Origin: Jiella pacifica
GTDB taxonomy: Bacteria; Pseudomonadota; Alphaproteobacteria; Rhizobiales; Rhizobiaceae
Reading direction: 5' to 3'
Assembly (NCBI RefSeq): GCF_010500815.1
Contig: NZ_JAAAMG010000034.1
Span: forward strand, 1-35,570
DNA length: 35,570 bases
A program made the translations under genes and the position numbers. The notes below the pieces were generated by a model, which did no database searches, was not told where the DNA came from, and saw only the letters and a program-made list of their open reading frames with translations. This document shows, in pieces, positions 1-8,415 of this stretch; position 1 is the first letter of the stretch; every line of letters starts with the position of its first letter.

Positions 1-2
1 AG

Positions 3-587
3 AAGTTCTTCGAACTCGCCGACATCGCCAGGAGCGCTCGACGGGGAAAGACCGCGGCACCGATCTCGCCGCTGGCGCTGGAGGCGGTGAAGCGCATCGA
101 CGTCCTGTTCGACATCGAGCGCGAGGTAAACGGCCGCTCGGTCGAAGAGCGTCTTACCGTTCGGCAGGAGCGGAGCGTGGCCGTGCTCGCCGATCTGGAG
201 AACTGGATGCGCACCGAGCGGGCGCGCCTGTCGCGCCATGCTCCGGTCGCCAAGGCCATGGACTATATGCTGACGCGCTGGGAGGGCTTCGCCCGCTTCA
301 CCACCGACGGCAGGATCTGCCTGACGAACAATGCCGCCGAGCGAGCGATCCGCGGTCTGGCGCTCGGCCGCAAGTCGTGGCTCTTCGCCGGCTCCGATCG
401 CGGGGCCGACCGCTGCGCCTTCATGCTGACGCTGATCGCCACGGCGAAGCTGAACGACATCGATCCGCAGGCATGGCTCGCCGACGTCCGCGACCGCATT
501 GCCGACACGCCGCAGTCCCGGCTCGGCGAACTCCTGCCGTGGAACTGGCCGGCCAAAGATCATCGGAACGAGCGGGCCGCCGCGTAG
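3..587 (+). CDS. IS66-family transposase, C-terminal part (cut by window start)
   Basis: The reading frame is open from base 3 and continues to the stop at 585-587, so the start lies outside the window. The protein contains the IS66 transposase C-terminal signature: the stretch around TNNAAERAIRGLALGRKSW (about residues 109-127 of the visible part), which in this family lies near the last catalytic residue, followed by the usual short C-terminal tail ending near ELLPWNW. IS66 elements normally carry tnpA, tnpB and tnpC; this is the tnpC product, which carries out DDE-type cut-and-paste chemistry. No frameshift is visible in this part. Family assignment is firm; whether the whole element is intact cannot be judged here. 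Confidence 0.9.
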   Translation, partial: KFFELADIARSARRGKTAAPISPLALEAVKRIDVLFDIEREVNGRSVEERLTVRQERSVAVLADLENWMRTERARLSRHAPVAKAMDYMLTRWEGFARFTTDGRICLTNNAAERAIRGLALGRKSWLFAGSDRGADRCAFMLTLIATAKLNDIDPQAWLADVRDRIADTPQSRLGELLPWNWPAKDHRNERAAA

Positions 588-621
588 CCGACGCCCCGGA
601 GCCCGCCTGCCGCGGTCCAGG

Positions 622-633
622 CCGGATGGTTAC
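622..633. repeat. Candidate right terminal inverted repeat of the IS66 element
   Basis: The sequence CCGGATGGTTAC ends about 46 bp after the transposase stop. IS66-family ends read GTAA at the outer edge, and the reverse complement here begins GTAACCATCCGG. The matching left end is outside the window, so this is inferred from position and the GTAA terminus only. Confidence 0.35.
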
Positions 634-707
634 CCTTCTTCGACATTAGCGCGGTGTGAACGAACGGCGGCTTTTCGGATCGTCGATCGGCTGGACTGAT
701 GACCGAA

Positions 708-785
708 ATGGTGAAGGTTGTCGGACGCCGGCCCATCATATCGCGGCAATCGTCGCGCCCGCCGGCATCCGAAAACCTTCACCAT
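708..785. repeat. 25-bp inverted repeat with 28-bp spacer in a gene-free stretch
   Basis: The arms at 708-732 and 761-785 match at 23 of 25 positions (left arm begins ATGGTGAAGGTTGTCGGACG). They lie in the 634-976 interval, which holds no convincing gene. The structure could be a large hairpin, a pair of opposed protein-binding sites, or the ends of a small defunct mobile element. No T-run follows either arm, so a simple Rho-independent terminator is unlikely. Confidence 0.6.
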
Positions 786-836
786 CCCAGCCGTTCGGGT
801 GAACATTTTTCGAACCGAGAAGCGGACATTCACGCC

Positions 837-864
837 TGAAACAGAATACAGTGATTCTGTTTCA
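837..864. promoter_or_regulatory. Operator-like perfect palindrome (TGAAACAGAAT / ATTCTGTTTCA)
   Basis: Two perfect 11-bp arms at 837-847 and 854-864 are separated by 6 bp (ACAGTG). The site is AT-rich compared with its surroundings and lies about 140-170 bp upstream of the small gene at 1007. Size and symmetry suit a dimeric repressor site. The regulator is unknown. The rest of 634-976 shows nothing else that I can name. Confidence 0.5.
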
Positions 865-1006
865 AAATCTGCAAATTTCACCCGGACGAACGTCGACGGG
901 AGATCCCCTCCCATCTTGACTAGCCGCCTATATACGCAATTTTGGATCATGTAGGCAGCTAATTGGACTGTTTGCGATGGGCTCTAATCGGCAGGCGGAT
1001 TCTTCA

Positions 1007-1201
1007 ATGAAAGTGGGCCGTCTCATGGAACTGCGGCGTGGTCCCAAATCAGGAATGATTGCTATCATTGAAGATATAAAGGGAAATAAGCACGACCCTT
1101 TCTATATCGGCAAGCTTATAGCCTGTAACCGACAAGTCATCTGGCACTGGAAGTCAGTCCTTCCCGCCCAGAAAGCCGATGAAGAAAATCATCCAGAATG
1201 A
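1007..1201 (+). CDS. Small hypothetical protein, 64 aa
   Basis: Not recognised. ATG at 1007 is preferred over the in-frame ATG at 977 because AGGCGG sits about 8 bases upstream of it. The product is basic and mixed-charge, with no signal peptide and no membrane segment. It contains the segment SGMIAIIEDIKGNKHD, suggestive of a small beta-barrel or an KOW/SH3-like fold, but that is only an impression. Codon use is less GC-biased than in the plasmid backbone genes, which points to recent acquisition. It converges on, and overlaps by 13 bp, the opposite-strand gene ending at 1189. Confidence 0.5.
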   Translation: MKVGRLMELRRGPKSGMIAIIEDIKGNKHDPFYIGKLIACNRQVIWHWKSVLPAQKADEENHPE

Positions 1202-1434
1202 ATTTCTTGCTTTTCCTTGACAGTCTCCTGGATCGGATGGCCTAGCATCACCGGCATACACCGGCGGGACGCTTCACTAAGCAATCCGCGCTCCACCAGG
1301 GCGTACATCACTTCACCCGAACCGCCTATGCTTGAGACGACACGCTTGGCTGAATCGCCGAGAACTAAAGCCATTCCGCTATGGTGAGAGCGTTCAATTT
1401 CGGCGTCGATCGCTTCCTTTAGAGCCCTATTCAT
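1189..1434 (-). CDS. Small hypothetical protein, 81 aa
   Basis: Not recognised. The start ATG at 1434 has an excellent ribosome binding site, AAGGAG, 7 bases upstream, which decides against a longer frame reaching 1473. The product starts MNRALKEAIDAEIERSHHSG and looks soluble, with an acidic helical N-terminus and no signal peptide. It is divergent from the truncated NUDIX gene at 1622 and may share its regulatory region. Confidence 0.55.
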   Translation of the reverse strand: MNRALKEAIDAEIERSHHSGMALVLGDSAKRVVSSIGGSGEVMYALVERGLLSEASRRCMPVMLGHPIQETVKEKQEIHSG

Positions 1435-1533
1435 CCACTTGCTCCTTCCGAGCAGAAAAAACCCGCCTATCATATCAAGGCCGCCTGAAAGCGAAACTGT
1501 CTTTTTCGTCGATGCCGACTTACGCGTGTTTCA

Positions 1534-1585
1534 ATATAGGGCGCTGAACTGCTTGCAAGCCGACATCCTGCCGGTTGCCCTATAT
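1534..1585. repeat. Inverted repeat upstream of the NUDIX gene
   Basis: Perfect 9-bp arms ATATAGGGC (1534-1542) and GCCCTATAT (1577-1585) flank a 34-bp spacer and end 36 bp before the NUDIX start. They may be two opposed operator half sites in the divergent promoter region between the genes at 1434 and 1622. Function is inferred from position only. Confidence 0.35.
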
Positions 1586-1621
1586 GGTGAAGACGGCGAA
1601 AAACAGGGCTCCAGGATACGG

Positions 1622-1889
1622 ATGAAGAAGCAGAAGCGGCGGCAACAAGTGGCGGCGTTGCCGTATTGGATTGATCCAGATGGCAAGCTGAAACTGCTCC
1701 TCGTCACTTCGCGCGATACCGGCCGATGGGTGCTGCCGAAAGGCTGGCCGATGAAAGGTCGCCGTCCTCATAAGGCCGCGCAAATCGAAGCGTTCGAGGA
1801 GGCTGGCATTGATGGAAAATCCCGGAAGCGAGCGATTGGCACCTACGACTATGACAAGGACGGCCAGATTCCTTGCCGCGTTCAGGTGC
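1622..1889 (+). pseudogene. NUDIX hydrolase, C-terminally truncated
   Basis: ATG at 1622 follows AGGA by about 6 bases. Residues 37-65 carry the characteristic WVLPKGWPMKG...EAFEEAGI region: NUDIX hydrolases hold a divalent metal through the EExG glutamates (residues 59-60) and cleave nucleoside diphosphates linked to another moiety. This subtype (LPKGWPMKG followed by AA..EAFEEAG) is common in alphaproteobacteria. Homology runs to about residue 89 (PCRVQV) and stops at 1887-1889, where the antisense helicase gene begins. Full-length relatives run to about 140-160 residues, so the last third is missing. The frame itself stays open to 1918 with unrelated residues. Confidence 0.75.
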
Positions 1890-3749
1890 GTCGAATTCGT
1901 GCAGCCCGCGTTCCCTGAGAGCCTCGAATCCGAGGAAGCGCTGCACCGCGAACATTTCGCCGAGCGTATTGGTGATCGGCGTGCCGGAGGCGAGCACGAG
2001 CGCCCGGCCGGGGTTCTTCGTCTCGATGAACCGCGACTTCACATAGAGGTCCCACGCGCGCTGCGAGCCATTGGGATCGACGCCCTTGAGCGTCGACATG
2101 TTGGTCGCAAACGAGAGTTTGCGGAACTCCTGCGCTTCGTCGACAATGATATGGTCGACGCCGATCTCGGAAATGGTCAGGAGATCGTCCTTGACGGTCG
2201 CCAGCGATTCCAGCCGGTCCTTCAGGCCCTCCTTCAGCCGTTCGAGCTGTTTGCGCGACACGCGGTCGTCGCTCTCGACGCGGGTGAGCAACTCTTCGTA
2301 GAGCCCCAGCTCGTCCTCGATCATCTGCCTTTCGAAGGCGGCGGGGACGGCGATGAATTTGAAGGCGGAATGGGTGATGATGATCGCGTCCCAGGTCGCT
2401 GTCGCGGCACGCGACAGGAACCGGTGGCGTTTGTCTTTGGTGAAGTTGGTTTCGTCGGCGACGAGAATGCGAGCGGTCGGATAGAGCGCCAGGAACTCGC
2501 GGGCGGCCTGCGCCAGGCAATGGCCGGGGACGACCAGCATGGCTTTCGAGATCAGCCCAAGCCGGCGCTGTTCCATGATTGCGGCCGCCATCGTCATGGT
2601 CTTGCCGGCGCCGACGGCATGGGCGAGATAGGTGGCGCCCGCCGAGATGATCCGCCAGATGCCGCGTTTCTGGTGGCCATAAAGAACAAAGGCGCCAGAG
2701 GCGCCCGGTAGCTGGAGATGGTCCCCGTTGAAGGATCGGGGCGCGATATTGTTGAAGCGGTCATTATAGACCCGAGCCAGCCGGTCGGTGCGATCCGGAT
2801 CGGACCAGACCCAGCTCTGGAAAGCGGCCTTGATCTTGGTGAGCTTCTCCTTGGCTGCCTCCGTGTCGACGACATTGAGGACGCGGCGTTCGCTGTCGCC
2901 TTCTTTGATCGTGTCGAAGATCTGCGGGATACGGCTGTTGAGAGCATCGGCGAGCAGTTCGCCGGCATGCCGCCTCTTCGTGCCCCAATCCGACGTACCC
3001 TCGGCGCGGTAGGAGAGCATGCGCGCGTCGACCGTCCAGGAGGCGAGTTCCGGCATGTGACGAATCCGGATCTCGGTCCCCATTGTCTCCTTGACGAAAT
3101 CGACAACATCAGAGGCGGGAATCCATGGCGCGGCAAGCCGCGCGGTAATCTCGGATGGGCTGAGATCGGCTGGCTGGACAGCCTCGAGGGCCTCGACATT
3201 GCGCTTGTAGGCCGGATCCAGCTCGGCGGCCGCTTCCGCGATCGCCAGCTTGTCCCGCACGGGGCCGGAGAGATAGGCATCGGATGTCTGCCAGGAGGCG
3301 TCCGCCGGGTCGCGATAGATCGCGCTGCCCAGCTCCTCGATGATCGTCTCCCGGTCCTCATGCAAAAGCGCGGCGATATGGTCGATGTCGACATGGCCCC
3401 GCTCGTTGAGGACAACGGCGAGCGCATCGGCGGCATTGATGATCACAGGCGGCGATGGCGGGGCAATGACCCGTTCGGAAAAGATCGGGCCGGGCTTCGC
3501 CGTATCCGTATCGAGGTCATAGGTCTCGATGGAGGCGACCAGCCAGCAATCCGGATCGTCGAGGAATGGCTGCAAGTTCGGACGGCGATGCGTCTCGCGC
3601 GTCTCGCCGGTTTCCCCGTTCTCAGTGATCGACACCTTGGTGTGATTGATCGGCCCGAAGTCGCGCACGAAGCTCGACCAGGCGATGCGGAGCTTCACCT
3701 GAAGGTCACGCCAAGGCTGATCGGTCTCCTGGGCCTTAAGGACCGCGCG
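1887..3749 (-). pseudogene. Helicase half of a large methylase/SNF2-like plasmid protein, truncated
   Basis: This is the continuation of the gene starting at 5295, in a different frame. Visible helicase motifs, numbered from a GTG at 3698, are GAGKT (363-367, Walker A), VDEAQEF (519-525, motif II) and SGTPITNT (571-578, motif III). The proteins of this type on rhizobial plasmids and conjugative elements are about 1,600-1,700 residues, with an N-terminal N6-adenine-type methylase domain and a C-terminal Strawberry-notch/SNF2-like helicase. Here homology ends after HEFDA at about 1887, where it meets the broken NUDIX gene, so the second RecA-like domain is absent. The apparent GTG start at 3698 is not a real start, because family homology extends upstream of it in the same frame. 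Confidence 0.8.
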
Positions 3750-5295
3750 CGGCGTGGCGGACCGGGATCAGCTTCCGGACGATGTCGATCTGCTTCTCCG
3801 AAAACCCCTCTCCGGACCGGCCCTTGCGGACGGGAACCGGCGCGGGTTTGCCGTCGAGCACCTGCATGAGGTTCCTCGACGCGTCGATGACAAAACTTCC
3901 CTCGCGGACATGCGAATCCTCAGGTCTGACGACATCGGGCGGGGTCGTCCAAAATTCGAGATCGACATCGATTGCGTCGGGTTCGCCGTTATAAATGGCG
4001 TCCGGAAGAGTGAGGACGGCATCGTCCAAGTCGGCTTCGAGATCGCCGTCATCGGCCAGGCAGGTATAGGTTTCGCCGAAGGGGCCGGATGTCGTGGCGT
4101 GGCGGCCGAGCACATTAGCTGGATGGTCGGCGAACCAGCGGTTGACCCTGATGGCCTCGCGGCCCTCGGCAGCAGGAATGACCTCCCTCAGATCGAGCCA
4201 GGTCGAGTCGCCGGGAGCCTCTCCCGGCTTGCGCTTGCGGAAGAACAGAATGTCGACAACGACATCCGTGCCTGCATCCTGCCGGAAGCTGCCCTCGGGC
4301 AGGCGGATCGCGGCGACGAGATCGGCCGACCTGGCAATGTGCTCGCGGGGCGTGGCATCGGCCTTGTCCATGGTGCCGGACGATGTGACGAAGGCGGCGA
4401 GCGCTCCGGGTTTCAGAAGATCGATCGACCGCACGATGAAATAGTCATGCAGCCGCAGTACCATCAATCGGTAGGCGCGGTCGGACCGGACGGTCCGGTC
4501 CGAAAACGGCGGATTGCCGATAGCGAGATCGAAATGCGCCGGCAGATCGGTGCGCGCGAAATCGCCCTCGATGATGCGGGCAACCGGCTGCAGGAGGCGG
4601 GCGATGCGCGCGGTGACCGGATCGAGCTCGATGCCGGTGACAAAGGACGCATCCCGGAATGCCTCCGGCATCAGCGCGGGAAACAACCCCGTCCCGATGC
4701 CCGGTTCGAGGACGCGGCCGCCGCGCCAGCCGAGGCGTTCGAGCCCTTTCCAGGTCGCCTTGATGATGAACTCGGGCGTGAAATGGGCATATTGCGTGCA
4801 GCGGGCGAGCGAGGCGTAATCGGCCTCGCTTACGGCCTCCCGCAAGTCCGCGCCAAGGTCCTCCCATCCCTTGCGGAACCCGTCCTTACCGGGCCGGGCG
4901 AAGACAGCGTTCGCCAGATCGGAGGCGCCGAAGCCGTTGAACCGGATGAGACGAGCCTGTTCCTGCGCGGTTGCGGGCCGATCCTCGGCCGCGATCGTCG
5001 CGGCGAGCGAGATGGCGGCGAGATTGTCCCGCGCCCGGGCCTTCCAGCCTTTGGCGAGTCCGCGGCTTCCGGGAAGATGGAAATTGCTGCCGCGCGCCGC
5101 GTCATCGGGCTTGGGCTTGGGCGGAGGAGCCGCCGGGACCTGGCTGTTGACCTGGGCGTCGGATGGAGGATGGGGTTCGGTCGTTTCGGGTTTCGGACTG
5201 TCGACGAAGGCGGTCACGCTGAGGCCAAACCCGGAACTGAGCGCGCTGCGTGAACTGCCGAAGATGTCGAGGGTAGAGGGATCGTGGTCGGACAT
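3736..5295 (-). pseudogene. SAM-dependent DNA methylase half of the same large protein, frameshifted
   Basis: The first 519 codons encode a proline-rich N-terminal region (residues 30-65), then a class I methyltransferase domain with the SAM-binding motif VLEPGIGTG (195-203) and the catalytic NPPF motif (261-264) typical of N6-adenine or N4-cytosine methylases. The frame shifts at about 3739-3750: it stops after IPVRHAARGP, while RAVLKAQETDQPWRDLQVKL continues in the next frame, consistent with loss of 2 bp or gain of 1 bp. ATG at 5295 is preceded by AGGAG at a long spacing of about 17. The methylase domain alone could still be made, but the gene as a unit is broken twice. Such proteins are thought to protect or remodel plasmid DNA; the role is not established. 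Confidence 0.8.
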
Positions 5296-5388
5296 TAGCT
5301 AGTTGTGGCTTCTCCTGTGATGCGGGCGCACGGAGCCGCGCCGCCGGGCGAACCGGCAGCGTCGAGACGCGCGGAATTGGAAGGGCGG

Positions 5389-5514
5389 TTAACGGGTGAT
5401 CAGCGAGAGCGAGATTTCGAACTCGCGCGCCTTCGTGCCATCGGTTGGATTGACGAGGTCCCCATTTGCGGTCGCGTGTTCTTCGCCGCGCGCGGTGACC
5501 TTGCACACCGCCAT
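5389..5514 (-). CDS. Small hypothetical protein, 41 aa
   Basis: A short frame beginning MAVCKVTARGEEHATANGDL and ending SLSLITR lies between the methylase and DUF1419 genes, on the same strand as both. It is not recognised. No clear ribosome binding site is visible, so support comes from position, strand and compact hydrophilic composition only. If real, it is the middle gene of a three-gene minus-strand block. Confidence 0.35.
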   Translation of the reverse strand: MAVCKVTARGEEHATANGDLVNPTDGTKAREFEISLSLITR

Positions 5515-5539
5515 TATTGAGTGATGAGCATCGCGCCGC

Positions 5540-6135
5540 TCATGCAGCTTCAGGCAGTGGCAGGTGGCGGAGGTGGACGGGCAGCTTTTCTGAAATTTGC
5601 TGATCGGTCAGGCGGTCGAGCAGCTGGAAGCTGGTACCTATGTTGCCATAGATGACGATAGTGCGCTTGCCGCGGTGCTCTGGCGGGAACCCATCGCCGG
5701 CATAGCCCCGAAATCGTCTTGAGTGTCGCTCCAGGTATGCTCGATCCGTTCCTCTTGGGTCATAGCTTTGATCGGGCGGCTCTCCCGCTCGATAATCGCT
5801 TGGCGCGTCTCGATCGGGGACGATGGATCGGCGAGATCGCAATAGGCGTGGAAGTACCGGAGCGTGCCGTCGATGCTGAGCGTATAGAAGACGCTTGTGA
5901 TGCTGTCGGTCAGGAATTCGCGCATGGCGAACATCTCCCCGCGCATCCAGAGCGGCGGTAGGATTTCGAACATGTAATCGTGCTGGGCTTCGGCGATCTC
6001 GAACCACTCGCCGGCGTAGAGCGCGTTCGTAGCGCAAGCCCAACGATCGGGCCGCCCTGCGTGACGATCGAAGAGACGAAACATCTGACGACGGTCGGTC
6101 ACGCCGAAATAGATATTGCGGATGGGAGAGGTCAT
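5540..6135 (-). pseudogene. DUF1419 family protein with a single frameshift
   Basis: ATG at 6135 has AGGAG about 7 bases upstream. The N-terminal part (MTSPIRNIYFGVTDRRQMF, then the hallmark segment AGEWFEIAEAQHDYMFEILP) is DUF1419, a family of unknown function found almost only on alphaproteobacterial plasmids. Around 5709-5711 the frame is lost: after QDDF the homologous continuation RGYAGDGFPPEHRGKRT...LPVHLRHLPLPEAA is in the next frame, as if one C were missing from the run TTCCGGGG. Restoring that base gives a family-length protein of about 198 residues. It may be genuine decay or an assembly error. Confidence 0.75.
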
Positions 6136-6358
6136 GGCGGGCTCCTGTGAGGCCTGTCCAGGCAGAAGCGCGGTGAACCTTGTTGATCTCACCATCCTCT
6201 TCAGCCCTTCCGGACCCCTCCCCTGCGGCCGCCTCTCCGTCTGGCCGGGTCAAGGGCCGGCGTCAGCCGGGCGAAGCGTCACCCTTGAGGCGGACGACGG
6301 ACATGCGGCAGGTAGCTTTCGTTCTTGCCTCTTCTTGCTGCTTGCCCCTCTATCGCTA

Positions 6359-6374
6359 TCATTGAGCCCAATGA
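6359..6374 (+). promoter_or_regulatory. Operator-like dyad before the antitoxin gene
   Basis: TCATTG-AGCC-CAATGA is a perfect 6-bp-arm dyad ending 14 bases before the antitoxin ATG. FitA/VapB-type antitoxin-toxin complexes repress their own operon through inverted repeats in this position, so this is the likely autoregulatory site. The remainder of 6136-6358 shows no gene. Confidence 0.45.
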
Positions 6375-6387
6375 GATCCTTCGGAGT

Positions 6388-6633
6388 ATGACCTTGGCTG
6401 GCAATCTGCATGTCCGCAATCTCGACGACGATCTGATCGCGAAACTGAAGCTTCGGGCCGCCCGCCATGGACGGTCCGCAGAAGCGGAGCATCGCGAAAT
6501 TCTGCGTCAAGCACTGGAGTTCGAGGTAGAACCATCCTTCGACAAACTGGCAGACGAACTTCGCAGATTGACCGCGTCGAGAAAGCAGACTCCGTCTGAG
6601 ATTTTAATGCGTGAGGGACGTGACGAGCGCTGA
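6388..6633 (+). CDS. FitA-like ribbon-helix-helix antitoxin
   Basis: The 81-residue product starts MTLAGNLHVRNLDDDLIAKL: a short beta strand (LHVRNL) followed by two helices including RAARHGRSAEAEHREILRQ, the FitA/StbC-type RHH DNA-binding fold. The C-terminal half (about residues 45-81) is the toxin-neutralising tail. The ATG at 6388 fits the start of the RHH domain; an upstream in-frame start at 6325 would add unrelated residues. The TGA overlaps the toxin ATG (TGATG at 6631-6635), so the two are translationally coupled. It should bind the dyad at 6359-6374 together with the toxin. Confidence 0.85.
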   Translation: MTLAGNLHVRNLDDDLIAKLKLRAARHGRSAEAEHREILRQALEFEVEPSFDKLADELRRLTASRKQTPSEILMREGRDER

Positions 6634-7073
6634 TGGAGACGCTCGTCATCGACGCCAGTATTGCGGTGAAATGGGTCGTCGAAGAAGAAGGAACTGCAGA
6701 AGCGCTAGCTTTACGAACGCAGTTTCGTTTCGTTGCACCGGAGCTGATGATCGCCGAGTGCGCCAACATTTTGTGGAAGAAGGTGCAGCGCGGCGAGCTG
6801 ATGCCCGACGAAGCGAAGATGGCTAGCCAATTGCTCGAGCGGGCCGGCATCGAAACCGTCAGCATGCACGGTATGCTGCAGTGGGCAACTGAGCTCGCTG
6901 TCAGTTTTTTGCATCCGGCCTATGACTGCCTCTATTTGACCGTCGCGATGAAAAGAGGCCTTCGTTTCGTCACCGCTGATCGGCGGCTCCTTCGCGCCGT
7001 CTCGGAACGTGGAACCGACGACCTCAAGCGGCTTTGCAAGTCGCTTTATGACTTGGACGGCGTGTCGCATTAG
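6633..7073 (+). CDS. PIN-domain toxin (VapC/FitB family ribonuclease)
   Basis: 146 residues with the PIN-domain acidic quartet in order: D7 in VIDASIAVKW, E in LMIAECANILW (about residue 47), D in HPAYDCLYLTVA (about 102) and D in FVTADRRLL (about 120). PIN toxins are Mg-dependent endoribonucleases that typically cut tRNA or rRNA and are held inactive by the cognate antitoxin. The gene overlaps the antitoxin by 1 bp upstream and its stop overlaps the stop of the convergent DUF3991 gene (TTAG at 7070-7073). All key residues are present, so the module should be active as a plasmid-stability system. Confidence 0.9.
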   Translation: METLVIDASIAVKWVVEEEGTAEALALRTQFRFVAPELMIAECANILWKKVQRGELMPDEAKMASQLLERAGIETVSMHGMLQWATELAVSFLHPAYDCLYLTVAMKRGLRFVTADRRLLRAVSERGTDDLKRLCKSLYDLDGVSH

Positions 7074-7966
7074 CGGCCACCCATACGAAGATCCTCGTTC
7101 CAGTCCTCGGAAGATGGCCGCAGACGCTGCCAGTTGCAGCCCTCCTCATCCGCCAGCGCCCGCAGGCGCTCGGCGAACGTCTCGCCCTGGTCATTGTTGT
7201 CGGTGGCGGCGACGAGGAGAACATCCGGGCGTGCGATGAGCCCGCGTAGAGCGGCTTCCGTCGATGGTGACCAGCCTCCGCCTGTGCTGAGGTAAAGCGA
7301 GCCGAGCCGAAGCTTTTCAATCGCGGCAAGGCTCATCGCGTCGATCGCGGCCTCGGTGACGCAAAGCCGCTGCGCATCCGCGGGCCCTAGCCGGAACAGG
7401 ACCTTGGCGCCAGCGGTCGCGAACCCACGCCATTCAGAACCCCGTTCCTCCCAGCCGGTGACCTGACCTGCCGCATTGAAATGGCCGGCCCACATGCTGC
7501 CTTGAGGGCCTTCGCGCAGGGTATCGGCGGCAATCGCCCGCTGCAGAGCCGTTTCGGGTATGCCCCGCGTCTCGCTGAGATAACGCCAAGTCGCCGAGCC
7601 GCGCCACGGCTTGCGGCGCTGTCGCCAGCGTTGCGGCACGGTCTGATCCGGCGCCTTCTCCCTGGCCTGGCGATTCCAAGCGAGCTTTGACGGCCTGAAG
7701 CCGATGAGGTCTGCGACGACGTAGAGGGCAGCAGCAAACGGTAGCCCATCGAGATGCTCGACAAGGCTGAAGACGTCGCCCTTGGCGTCGGACAATGGAT
7801 CGAACCACCCCTGCCCGTCATGAATGACGATGATGATGTCGTCGCCCCGGCGGTATTTGATCGCCTTGCGGGTGCTCTCTTTCGAATCAACCGCAAAGCC
7901 AGCGGTTTCCAGCACGGCCCCGCAGGCGACTCTTTTTCTCAGCTCTTCAAGGTCGGCTTTTTCCAT
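7070..7966 (-). CDS. DUF3991 and toprim domain protein
   Basis: 298 residues. The N-terminal half has the DUF3991 features (VACGAVLETAGFAVD, then a region like a degenerate zinc-finger/CHC2 domain, residues 15-75, and the RYLSETRGIP segment). The C-terminal half is a toprim fold, with the glutamate in VTEAAIDAMS (about residue 205) and the acidic motif in ATDNNDQGE (about 255-263). This family resembles DnaG-type primases and is common on conjugative plasmids of alphaproteobacteria, where a role in priming or protecting transferred single strands is suspected but unproven. ATG at 7966 has GGAGAG 3-4 bases upstream. Tail-to-tail with the PIN toxin gene. Confidence 0.85.
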   Translation of the reverse strand: MEKADLEELRKRVACGAVLETAGFAVDSKESTRKAIKYRRGDDIIIVIHDGQGWFDPLSDAKGDVFSLVEHLDGLPFAAALYVVADLIGFRPSKLAWNRQAREKAPDQTVPQRWRQRRKPWRGSATWRYLSETRGIPETALQRAIAADTLREGPQGSMWAGHFNAAGQVTGWEERGSEWRGFATAGAKVLFRLGPADAQRLCVTEAAIDAMSLAAIEKLRLGSLYLSTGGGWSPSTEAALRGLIARPDVLLVAATDNNDQGETFAERLRALADEEGCNWQRLRPSSEDWNEDLRMGGR

Positions 7967-8415
7967 TTACTCTCCGCGTTGCGCGCGGTCCTCTGCCCGG
8001 GTTTCGGCTCCCTCAGTTTTCGGAGCGGAACCCGGAGGCCGCGAAGAGCAAGGCAGGACAAGGGCGCGGATGGCAAGTCGGCAGATGTGACGGGTCGCAG
8101 TTCTCACGGCCAAAAGCGGCGAAGCCTCCCTTGCCGGCTGCTGCGCGCAAGCGGCAACCAAGTACTTCCCCCCACCTCGCTCGATGTCTCCCCGCACACA
8201 CCGCGTCCGTGACGGCCGCCCGTTTGGGGGAACTCCACTTGCGGGTTTCAGCTTTGCCAACAGCCCAGGACACAGGGCAACGTCAAACACTCATCCAAGT
8301 GGTTTGCTAGAGAATTACGATAACTACGAGGTATCGTGACCGCTTCAACTAATTTTGTTTATTCGAGACAGTAAAAAGTTGGTCACGCCAACATGATTTT
8401 TTCTTAGAGCCGCAC
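7967..8415. other. Gene-free stretch with a hairpin upstream of the DUF3991 gene
   Basis: About 450 bp. Frames on the minus strand are open over much of it but show no recognisable protein or start signal. An imperfect hairpin lies at 7997-8034 (CCGGGTTTCGGCTCC paired with GGAGCGGAACCCGG), 31-69 bases upstream of the DUF3991 start on that strand, and could be a regulatory leader. The part from 8300 to 8415, next to the hipA stop, is AT-rich and featureless. Confidence 0.4.

Noticed and set aside
2103-2114. Another near match to the parS-like core (GTCGCAAACGAG)
   Set aside because: It lies inside conserved helicase coding sequence, breaks the symmetry at the last base and is not palindromic with its flanks; probably chance.
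1809-2711. 300-codon plus-strand open frame
   Set aside because: It is antisense to the conserved helicase motifs and its protein has no recognisable domain; long antisense frames are common in high-GC DNA.
2718-5253. Two long plus-strand frames (383 and 499 codons) over the methylase/helicase region
   Set aside because: Both are shadows of the methylase/helicase gene, whose SAM, NPPF and helicase motifs are unmistakable on the minus strand.
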